The notes under the pieces were generated by a model. That model was not told the DNA's origin. It did no database searches and was given only the letters and a program-made list of their open reading frames with translations. A DNA stretch of 64,000 nt from Schizochytrium sp. TIO01 (taxonomy: Eukaryota; Sar; Bigyra; Thraustochytrida; Thraustochytriidae). Below are positions 51,109 to 60,205 of the stretch, in pieces. Numbering within the stretch: position 1 is the stretch's first letter; every line of letters starts with the position of its first letter. The stretch spans positions 4,221,040 through 4,285,039 of the forward strand of contig SMSO01000035.1 in the NCBI GenBank assembly GCA_004764695.1, written 5' to 3'. The position numbers and the translations under genes were made by a program.

Positions 51109-54100
51109 ATGGACTTCAACGTATTGAACGTCGTCTCTGACGAAGGCGGGGTTGACCCCAGCAAGCGCCGAAAGCGCAAGAAGAAGAAGAACAATAATAA
51201 CAAGTCTAAGGATGCGCCGGCGGCCGCGAAAGCCTCGAATCTGGATACCGTAGAGGAATTCTGCTTGGCCCTAGGCTTTGACGAGGACGAGATTGCCTTC
51301 GGGCGCCAGGAGATGCAGGAAAGGGGTCTTGCATACAACAAGCCCGAGGTGGTCAAGATCTATCTTGAGGTGAAGCGGCAGCACCTTGCAGAACACCGCA
51401 CCGTGTCCAAACGCAAGGCAAAGGAGAACTCAGAGGCGAATGACTCGCCAAAGCCTTCTTCCACTTCTGCTTCTACTTCTTCTGGCATTGTGGCATCCGT
51501 GCCGCTCATGGCCACCGGCGCCAACGCTGGCATCAAGCCCCAAGCCCCTGCTTCTCAAAAAAACACTGGGCAAGACACCCCGCAGCAAAACTCTGCGTCG
51601 GAACCGTCTTTGGACTCAGCCTCGCAGGTCAAGAGCGCTGAACCAGCTCAGGATATCTCTGCTGTGAGCACTCGGGAGCGGCTTCTAAGCGTCCTAACCA
51701 CTGTGAAAGAGGTGGACGCCATCCTCGATGGCATGAAGATGTGGCTCCAAAAGGCGAACGAACAAGAGCGTCGTGTATTTGCAGAGGAAGACGTGCTTGC
51801 AAAGTTTTTTGAAACCGTCTTAGCAAGCATCGTATCTAAATCAGAGCCAATGGCCATGTCGACTCTCACAACACTCAAGCGGCAGCTTGCAGGCCTTCTG
51901 GAGTACCTCCTAGACGCTCCTGCAAATTCACTTGCAGAAAGCGCAACGTCTCTTATTGATGGAGCGAACCAAATGAAGGGCGTCAATGCGACAGACGTGA
52001 CGACTTTGGCTCAGTTCGCGGCCGCTGCAGTGGCCAGAGGCGTGCAGATCAAGAAGAAAAACACCGCTCAAGCTGCAGCAGCAGCAAACGTTGGTAAATT
52101 ACCAGTGAACGCTATTTCTGATCTGAACCAGGGTGCCAGCGAGTACCAACACCTGGAAAAGGCCATTGCTCCAGCTGTCCCGCAAGGAGACAAGTTCATT
52201 GTACAGTCCGGAGGCGCGAGCCTCAGCGCAGGCGAAGTAGGCCGTCTATTCCGCCTGCGAGATATTGGCAAGCGGGCAGCAGAGATCGCCAGCCGCTGTG
52301 TTCAATTGGCGGATACTCAGCTGCGCGAGCAAGATGCAGCAGGCGATGTGAAATTGCAGTTCCTCAGCTACAGACGAAGTACAGAAGTTTGTCTCACGAC
52401 TCGCAGAAGAAGCACAGCAGGCCGAAGAGGTTGCAGAAACAGCTAGAACAAACCTAGGACAAGCCACAATGAATGGTCAAGACGAAGATCTCGTGCAAGC
52501 AGAGGCCGAGCGTCTTGCTGCAGAAAGCCAACTCAACTCCCTTCAAAGCGAGCGTGAACGGCTCATTGAAGAACTAGCTGCTGTGGAGGAGAAGATCGCT
52601 GGAGCATCTGCAAACGTCCAGAGCTTAGAACAGAAAATCGAAAAGGCACGCTCAACTGCATCCGCTGAACTCAACGCGCTTACAACGCAAGCACAAACTG
52701 CAGCAACGACGGCGAAGGAAACACAACGCCGACTCGAAGCAGCAAAGCGTGTTCAGAAGTTTGGAGAGAGTTTGCAGTTGTCTCAGGGTCGGCAGCAACC
52801 TGCTGATGCTACAAACTCAGAACGCAATGGCAACGATAAGTTATCCTGGAAGGTCACCTCTGCCCTGGCTATGGACAGGTACTTGGCTGTGGAAGCCGCG
52901 TGCATTTCGTTCATGAAGGCTCGGGTAGATGGAGCTGACTCCCGCATCGCAGAGTATGACACGAAGTCCACAAACCTCAGTGCGTTAGGGATGCACACTC
53001 TGGCTCAAGAGGCAATTGTGCGCCGCGATCAAGAAACAAAGTTTAAGGCAGAGGACTCTCAGGCGTTGCTTGCGCTTACTCAGTCTGCCACAAACTCAGC
53101 ACAAATGCTTTCTGCGCTAATCGATTCTAACCTTCCTGTTTCCGCAGTTGCAGCTCTTCACCGATGCATTCGCCATCTTGAAAAGTCAGGTATCTCCATC
53201 TCTTTGCCTGGACTTCCTGATGTGGCAGCAGAGCCTGTGCAGGTCCCAGATAAATCATCAGCTCCTGCAGCTGTAGCTGCTAGCTGCTGCTCCTGCTACT
53301 GCTGCTGCTGCTGCTCCTTCTTCTCGATCACCAGCTTCGCCAAATGCTGCTACTGTTTTACCGGAGACTTCCTCAGGAGCTCAGGTATCCAAGAAATCAG
53401 CTCCCTCTTGGGGTGGCTGGGGCAAACCCCAAAAGCAGGCTTCGGCGCCTTCTCTGCGGGAGATTCTTGCTGAAGAGGCCGAGAAGCAAGATCGCGAGGA
53501 GCAAACGACCACGGCTGAGTCAAGCATGCCCATGACAAAAGAAGAGCAATCAAATGCTTCCGAGTCTGGCCAAGTAGACGAAAAGCCTGAAATTGTTGCG
53601 GAGTCAGGAGGAGAAGCTGATAAGCAAGCCGGTGGTGGTGATGATGACAACGATGATGTCGATGAGGAAGAGGAAAGAGGAAGAAGAAAATCAGTCTAAC
53701 ATCGCTGTTACCGAGGCTGAGTCGTCCGCTGAAGCTACAAGTGAGGCAGCGGAGGATGAAAAAAGTGATGAGGAAGAGCAGACTTGTGCCGATGTGACGA
53801 CCGCTACTGATGCTACGAGCTCTGCGGACTTAGACGCCAATGTTAATGTTGAAAATGACCAGGAAACGACTACGGAAAACATCGTTCCCGAGGGAGAAAG
53901 TGAAGTCGCTGAGGAGGCCGTCGAAGCAAGAGCACCTGAGGATGCTTCAGATAAGAAGGAGAATATCAACGTAGACAACGATGCCCGGAAGGAAGACGTA
54001 GACGATGCAGGCCACGTAGAAGAAACGGCACCCAAGTCTGAGTCCACAGAGGAAGTATTGGCTACCACCAAGTCGATCGATGTCACACTTGAGCAAGAGA

Positions 54101-54588
54101 ATGTCATTCCCGACGAAGAAGATAACCTCAATGTTGAAGTTCTAGAGCAAAACGAAGAAGACCCTGCGACTACTAGCGTCGATGCAGTTGGTAATGATGA
54201 TGACAATGATGATTCAACTCAAGTACAGCAAGACGAAGAGCAAGAACCAGCAAAGGAGAATGATGGCGAGGAAGAGGAAGAAGAAAACCCGGAAGATGAT
54301 AGCGGTACCCCAGCCGAATCGCATCAAGAGGTTTCGCGTACGTCCAAACTTCAGCAGGAAGAGGAAGTGGATCCGAATGATGACAAAGCAGAAGAAAGTA
54401 GCGACGAACCAGCTCTTGCAGGAGAGGAGCGAGATGAGGATGATGTTGTAAGTGATTCGGATATCGATAAAATCGAGGCTGCTGGTTCTTCGCAGAATGA
54501 GAAAGATGGTCTTCTGAATGGAAAAGTCAGCAGAAGTGAAGAAGCAGCCGAGGGAGCAAACCCTGAAATCAATGACGAGGCACAGTAA
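51109..54588 (+). CDS. Large acidic coiled-coil protein, reading frame broken three times
   Basis: I read one gene in frame steps 1, 2, 0, 1; removing one surplus base at each step gives about 1158 residues. Break 1 is near 52351-52356 (AAATTG). Break 2 is the A at 53282 inside a GCT tract. Break 3 is in GAAA at about 53673. Across each break the protein character continues: helical (DEVQKFVSRLAEEAQQAEEV), Ala-rich, then Glu/Asp-rich to the end. The N-terminal region is lysine-rich (RRKRKKKK) followed by FCLALGFDEDEIAFGRQEM, possibly a small UBA-like helical domain. SAPSWGGWGK and SLREILAEE occur near the middle, the latter a short motif seen in several RNA-related scaffolds. Function is unknown. 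Sequencing errors, real decay or frameshifting all remain possible. Confidence 0.6.
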
Positions 54589-54928
54589 TTAAATACACAA
54601 ACAATATTTAGCTCCATTTTGTATTGAAGAGTTTTCCTATGACAGATGCTCCACTTATTAATCACATTTGGCTTGGAACAGATTGGTACAGTTTCGGCTG
54701 ACTCCGTTGATATGAAGATTAAGATCGTTGATTCGAAGGCAAAAAGAAAAAGAAGAGTACATCTTTATTCTATACAAACAGTTTTGAACACATAAAACGA
54801 GTATAGTGGCAGCGCATGTTGCTACAGAAAGAAATCAGCACCGCCGGCTGACATTAGGTATAACCCAGAAAATGCAGAAAAGGAAAAGACAGTTTGTCAT
54901 ATGATAGACATTCATCTTGTTTTTCTCT
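54589..54928. other. Convergent 3' flanks
   Basis: AT-rich 3' region of the acidic gene and the LRR gene, nothing else seen. Confidence 0.5.
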
Positions 54929-57001
54929 CTATACAGACGATTGAAGAATCTGCTCTTGCTTATGTTTTTGCAAATCTATATCCGCGCGAACATTTATAAC
55001 TTGATTGTGAAGTTGGGCAGCACGCTCGTCAACGGCCTCAATCCGGGATGCGGTCTCAGGATCTAACTGATTAAAGACACGATCTTCATACTGCGCTAAA
55101 ACGGTCTGAACCTTTTCCTCCAGTTTAGAAAGCTTCTCCTCTACTTTTGCTGGAACTCCATCTGTATTACGCGTGAGCTTATCGCGGATAGTTTGTACAA
55201 GCTGCTCCAGACCTGGGTCGTGCGCTAAAGCTGTAGTAGGGTCAACCTCAGGAAGTTCGAGACTTGACAGAACCAGATATACATTTGGAGCAAGAAGCGC
55301 AGCATGCTGACTTTGCAATAGGTAGAGACACTCAGAAACACGGACAATCGGTCGATCATTAGAGAGGATAGATTCTGGTTCTGCGTCGAAACCCTCAGGA
55401 ACATCCATGACGTCCTGCGCAATATCGAAGAATAGCGTGCATTGGAGTACGCGGTACATACCACGCATATCAGCAGCAGCGCCAGAATGACGCGCTGCAA
55501 TGCGAGGGTTGGTGGAAAACCATATGTAAGAGCCAAGCGCTTCCATACCATGTGTCAGAGCTCGCTTCAAAATAGGCAAATCTGGAATACCTACATAAAC
55601 AGTCCTGGTCGGCGTAGCAATGTCCTGCTTGTTCCAATGTTCTCTCCAAAGAAAAGCATTGAAAACTTTGACAGCTCGATAAATTCGATAAACGCCTTTA
55701 GATGAACTTCCACCCTGGTCACTGTCTTTATACACGTCTTGTTGAGACGTTAAAATAGATTTTGCCAAGGCATGCAGTTCTGGCGGCAAGGTTGCCGTTG
55801 ATGGGGCTGAGGTCGAATCTCCATATAAAATTTGTACTGCAACACGTTTGATTACTGTTCCATCGTCGTCCGAAATACCTTGCATCAGCTCTGCAAGAGC
55901 AATGGACTCATTTAGTTCGAGTCTTGCCCGGCGAGATAAATGCGCAAAGGCCTTTTCTTCTTGCTCCATAATTACCCGTTCATCTGCAATTAAGCCTTCA
56001 AGGATATCTCGATGCTGCTTTCGGGCTTTCAAGAGCTCAATCTTTAAATACTCAAAGTTCTGGTCTCGAAGTCGAACCTGGCGCATTCGCTCGCTATATA
56101 CCTTTTCGCGCCCTTTCGAGACAACTTCTTGCAGCTTTGCAAATTGTTCGAGAAGTTGAGTCTTTAAATCCTCTGCTTCGTGTATACTTTTGACACGAGC
56201 AAGCTCAATTGATCGAAGCTCCTCTTGATGCTGTCTATGGAGGTCATCAACTTGGTCATGAAATTCCAATTGGCGTTGCAAGAAAGTATCTTCAGCACGT
56301 GCACGATCTCGGTCTTCGACGCGATCCCCATCGAGTACAAACAAACCCTTCAATACACATACAGTGTATGAGCGATAGTTTTCTTGGTATACTATCGGGC
56401 AGGCGCCGAACAGCTGACTTTGAAGGTGTAGCTCCCGAAGCTCTGGTAATGATGCAAGGCGTTCGAGTTCTTTTAACCGGGAGATTTTGTTTCTCGATAA
56501 GTCAAGGATGCGTAAGTACATGTTACCTTCAAGACCGCCTAGTTCGCGAATATTATTGCCCTGTGCACAAAATTCACGCAGATCGCTGAGGTTCTCTAGA
56601 TTCTCGATGCAGTCAATACGGTTCTCTGATAACCACAGCCTTCTCAGCCGAGGGCATCTGTCGAGGTTTTCAATTTTAGTTACATCGCACCGTGTAATGA
56701 AAAGCTCTGTGAGATTTGGGAGAACGTCAAGGAACTCCAGGCGTTGGAGATGCGGTTGCCTGCTCAGGGTTAGAGATCGTAAGGTAGCTCCAAGGCATCG
56801 CAAATTCGGTACCCGAGAGAGTCTGGTGTCAATTAGTGAAAGTTTCTGTAAGCTCTTAAGCTGCGCAAAATACTGTGTTGCATTGGTATCACTGAAAATA
56901 ATTTCTAGTTCACGCATTTTGCCAGGGTCTTCGTCCACGCCACATGCCTCCTCCACAAAGTTCACCGTGGCGCCGGTGGTGTCTCCACGGACGATCTCCA
57001 T
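54929..57001 (-). CDS. LRR protein with coiled coil and PARP-fold-like region (LRRC9-like)
   Basis: 690 residues. SDS22-type leucine-rich repeats cover about 48-195 (LPNLTELFITRCDVTKIENL; LRRLWLSENRIDCIENL; LRILDLSRNKISRL). A charged coiled coil spans about 235-360. Residues about 437-530 read VYRIYRAVKVFNAFLW, VYVGIPDLPILKRALTHGM, GSYIWFSTNPRIAARHSG and MYRVLQCTLFF. That order resembles the NAD-binding core of ADP-ribosyltransferases, with the usual His and Tyr positions replaced by Val and Trp, so no enzyme activity is expected. LRR plus such a region recalls LRRC9, linked to cilia in animals; assignment is tentative. A C-terminal helical tail follows. Intact, single exon. Confidence 0.7.
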   Translation of the reverse strand: MEIVRGDTTGATVNFVEEACGVDEDPGKMRELEIIFSDTNATQYFAQLKSLQKLSLIDTRLSRVPNLRCLGATLRSLTLSRQPHLQRLEFLDVLPNLTELFITRCDVTKIENLDRCPRLRRLWLSENRIDCIENLENLSDLREFCAQGNNIRELGGLEGNMYLRILDLSRNKISRLKELERLASLPELRELHLQSQLFGACPIVYQENYRSYTVCVLKGLFVLDGDRVEDRDRARAEDTFLQRQLEFHDQVDDLHRQHQEELRSIELARVKSIHEAEDLKTQLLEQFAKLQEVVSKGREKVYSERMRQVRLRDQNFEYLKIELLKARKQHRDILEGLIADERVIMEQEEKAFAHLSRRARLELNESIALAELMQGISDDDGTVIKRVAVQILYGDSTSAPSTATLPPELHALAKSILTSQQDVYKDSDQGGSSSKGVYRIYRAVKVFNAFLWREHWNKQDIATPTRTVYVGIPDLPILKRALTHGMEALGSYIWFSTNPRIAARHSGAAADMRGMYRVLQCTLFFDIAQDVMDVPEGFDAEPESILSNDRPIVRVSECLYLLQSQHAALLAPNVYLVLSSLELPEVDPTTALAHDPGLEQLVQTIRDKLTRNTDGVPAKVEEKLSKLEEKVQTVLAQYEDRVFNQLDPETASRIEAVDERAAQLHNQVINVRADIDLQKHKQEQILQSSV

Positions 57002-57876
57002 GGTTTCTAACGACCAGCAGACACCTTGTTTCCAAGGAAAGCCGCTGTCGCAAGGTCAATGCCGCAGCTCGCCTCTTCTAAATCAAACGAGCTCTAGGCA
57101 GCACAATCAGTCTTTGACAACACGAGTTGCCCTCCGAATAAATTTTGATTCGAGTACCTCCGCCGCTCCAAAGCAAAATAGTTATTACTATTGCCTATTA
57201 GCAAAACCCACGTTCTAATGAGACCGTTATCTATATAGTAATATGCTGAAACTATGGGGGCCTAGTATTACATATGCCCATAGTCACTTTACAAGAAGAA
57301 AAAAATACAAGAAAAAAGGTTACCAGCGCGAAGATGTGAACAGACTTACAGCGTTTTAGGATGAACCGAAAGGTAGTTTTTCGAAGCAGCTAGGTAAAGG
57401 TTGTATGAAAGATTAATGAGTGATTCGATTCTTATTTTCCTGAACATGAATAGAAATAGAGAGTCGCAAACGATAAATTCGGGTTGAACAGTGAAGGTTG
57501 AAACACAATGTCAGACATTGCAAATATACATTTTGAAGACAATGGGCGTATCTTGTTAAAAAAGAAAAGAAGATGTTTTGTGCATTGCTATGATATGGGA
57601 TACTGAACGAATGAGTGAATGAATGAATGAATGAATGAATGATGATGGAGTAGTACTTTGGGTTTTGGTGCAGTATTGATGGCGAGTATGTTCCTAAAGA
57701 CAATGTATGTAACATGGACCCGCCCCCAAAAGTCGAAATCAAAAAGAGCAAGGAGCACAAAAGCGATGATGTTCAGGCAGTATAGAAATTAATGCTTATG
57801 TACGTAAATGGCAACACCAAAAAGCCAGGAGTGCGGCTTCTCTCCGGATCGGGTCGCAAAGACCCTACGACAAATC
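57002..57876. other. Intergenic region
   Basis: Upstream of the LRR gene and downstream of the MYB gene. A GAAT/GAATG tract lies at 57609-57641. No gene supported. Confidence 0.5.
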
Positions 57877-59277
57877 TTACTTTTGAAGAACTCGAGCTGT
57901 TCTAGCAAGTTGCAAGAGCAGCGCAGCATCATGCTCGGGCCTGGAAATGACAAATGCTTCGGGGTCCATTGGCTGTGCATCATACTGCTGTTTATTTAGG
58001 CGCTCAGAAATCTGAGATGCAAGGTAGGGCTGAAATAGTGATGAAGATGCCGGCATCGAGATTAATGAAGAAGATGATAGAGGTTGCGGCGGGGGCGGAG
58101 GAGCACTAGAAGCTGCTGGCATGAAGTTAGTGGGCCCAGACATCATGTAGAGAGGTTGGGAAACCTTACCACTCGGCTCGATTTTGCGTTTCTTAGTCTT
58201 GAGTTGTTCAAGGCCATCCGCACCGCCCATTCCCAGGGTACGCGGAGTGCATACAGCTGCACCTTCAGCATTTTCGGAAGCTGCTGTCGAGGAGGAGGCG
58301 GATTCTATTGCGCGCTGAGGTGGCGAGGTCATGGCAATGGCTACCGTGGGCTCTGCTGCTGCTGCGCGCTGCGGCGGCGAGTTACACAGCTCGTGCTGCC
58401 TACGTGCCATTTTGCGGAGCTGGCGCTCCTGCTTACGAGCGCACGAGTAGTAGCGGTTCTTGACGCTGAGGTCCGTACGGCCTGGGAGATGCTTAGCAAT
58501 CTCTGCCCACAAGTTGCCATATCGCTGTTGATAAAAGTAAATTACAGCGTCTTCAGCAGGAGTCCAAGCACCCTTTTTGACCTGCGGGCACAGGTGATTT
58601 CTGTAGCGATCGCGACATTGCTTCGGTACCCGGCCAGGAAGGCTTGCCGCTACGAGTCTCCACTGAGATAATCCGTGTTGCTTGACAGCTTCGAGCAACA
58701 AGTTGTCCTCTTCAGCCGTCCAGAGCTGCTTGGGGGAGCTCACAATTGTGTTTCGCTTTGCTGTTGGCATGAGCAGCGCCGGAGGGAGAATCCCACGGCG
58801 ACCGTGCTCTGAGCCATGTGGAGTGCCGCTCGGGTCTCCGTCCTTGCGAGGCTGGTTCATGGACGCAAAGACCTCACTAGACGCGTCCTTGAAGTCGCCT
58901 TTGGCAGCCTGGCCGAAAGGCCCTTGCGATTCCAGGTCAAGGTGGATTCCGCTTGGAGAAATCCTGGTAAAGGAGTCGGGATCAGGCACTACGACAGATG
59001 TCTGCACGGCTGGCCAGCCCTGCTGGGCCCCGAGGCGGTGAAGACTCTGCTTGAGAATGTCCAATTGCAATTTACCTGTTCCCAAGGCGTCGTGGGGCGA
59101 GGCGTTCGGAGCCACGAGATCAAAGGTGAGCCGGTTCCCAGAACCCAGAGACGCCAGATTCAAGTGCGGAATTCGCGCCCGAGCGGCGGCTGCAAACGAG
59201 AAGACGGCCGCTGAAGGCTTGGACGCCTTCAGTTCGCATGAAGCGGCCCGAAGGTCGAGTTTTCTCGAGGTCTGCAT
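57877..59277 (-). CDS. MYB transcription factor with two repeats
   Basis: 466 residues. Two MYB repeats lie at about 183-231 (QLWTAEEDNLLLEAVKQHG, then QCRDRYRNHL) and 235-283 (GAWTPAEDAVIYFYQQRYG, then VKNRYYSCARK), with three regularly spaced aromatic anchors each apart from Tyr/Phe variation. A basic segment follows (RKMARRQ). The rest is low complexity: an Ala- and Ser-rich N-terminus and a Pro/Ser-rich C-terminus, both likely regulatory. Sequence-specific DNA binding of the YAACNG type is expected from the family. A site of that type and an imperfect inverted repeat lie in its own upstream region. Confidence 0.9.
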   Translation of the reverse strand: MQTSRKLDLRAASCELKASKPSAAVFSFAAAARARIPHLNLASLGSGNRLTFDLVAPNASPHDALGTGKLQLDILKQSLHRLGAQQGWPAVQTSVVVPDPDSFTRISPSGIHLDLESQGPFGQAAKGDFKDASSEVFASMNQPRKDGDPSGTPHGSEHGRRGILPPALLMPTAKRNTIVSSPKQLWTAEEDNLLLEAVKQHGLSQWRLVAASLPGRVPKQCRDRYRNHLCPQVKKGAWTPAEDAVIYFYQQRYGNLWAEIAKHLPGRTDLSVKNRYYSCARKQERQLRKMARRQHELCNSPPQRAAAAEPTVAIAMTSPPQRAIESASSSTAASENAEGAAVCTPRTLGMGGADGLEQLKTKKRKIEPSGKVSQPLYMMSGPTNFMPAASSAPPPPPQPLSSSSLISMPASSSLFQPYLASQISERLNKQQYDAQPMDPEAFVISRPEHDAALLLQLARTARVLQK

Positions 59278-59408
59278 GCGGTTGTCAAGCGATGAGGAGC
59301 TTCAGGTCTAGCGACGCCAAAAAGCGAACTTGGTGCCCTCCATGATTTCGGAATCACAGACACATGTGACTCTGTAAAACGCAAGCATAACTCGCACCAT
59401 GCCCCCCT

Positions 59409-59520
59409 GTGGGGTTTCACGCAACATATTCATCCTAAACAACATGTTACGTTACAGGGGGTTATGAAACCTCACCGTTACGGGGGAGTATAAGGTGATT
59501 ATGCAGCGCGTGAAACCCAC
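59409..59520. repeat. Imperfect inverted repeat upstream of the MYB gene
   Basis: The arms GTGGGGTTTCACGC (59409-59422) and GCGTGAAACCCAC (59508-59520) are complementary except for one extra G, 85 bp apart. GTTAC-GGGGG-type repeats and a TAACGG site (minus strand, 59475-59480) lie between them. It could be the MYB promoter's regulatory region or a small mobile-element relic. Confidence 0.7.
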
Positions 59521-59879
59521 GTTACTGCGCGGTTATATTGACGAGAGCGCTCGAGCCCGAGGCAAAAAACCGTCGCCAGAGCGCGCTTCGAGGCTTGAAG
59601 AGTGACCGTCCACAGCGGTGGTTACAGCTCCTCCGCCCCTCCTGCGTCGCCATCGACCTGCGAGATCGTGGCCCTGGTGCTGCCGGCCGGCGCAATTGAT
59701 CGCAGCGTAGGAGCTCTGCACATTGGTTGCTCCCTCCCATCATCGCTGTTTTTTTATTGTGCACAAATCAGTAATGGATCCCCATAATAAATATAGTACA
59801 ATTAATGGCGGCCCTTTTTTATCTGCTTTCTTCTTAGGAGTGGATACATACATAGTGCAGTGAAGAAACCATTGAACAA

Positions 59880-60205
59880 TCAATCAATCAGACAAATGAA
59901 TGAATGAATGAATGAATGAAAGATTGAAAGATTGAAAGATTAAATGAAGGAACGAAAGATTGAAAGATTGAATGAAGGAATGAATAGACAAATGAGTGAA
60001 TAGACAAATGAAGAAACAAGCGAAGAAACACATGAATGAATGAAGAAACAAATGAATAAACGAAGAAACATGAGTAAACAAAAAAACAAACGAAGAAACA
60101 AACAAACGAAGAAACAAACAAACGAAGAAACAAACAAATGAAGAAACAAACAAACGAACATACAAACGAAGAAACAAACAAACAAACAAATGAATGAACG
60201 ATGAC
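59880..60205. repeat. GAAT / AAAC tetranucleotide array
   Basis: About 320 bp of GAATGAAT, GAAAGATT and GAAACAAACAAAC units. The open frames on both strands here are repeat artefacts. Confidence 0.93.
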
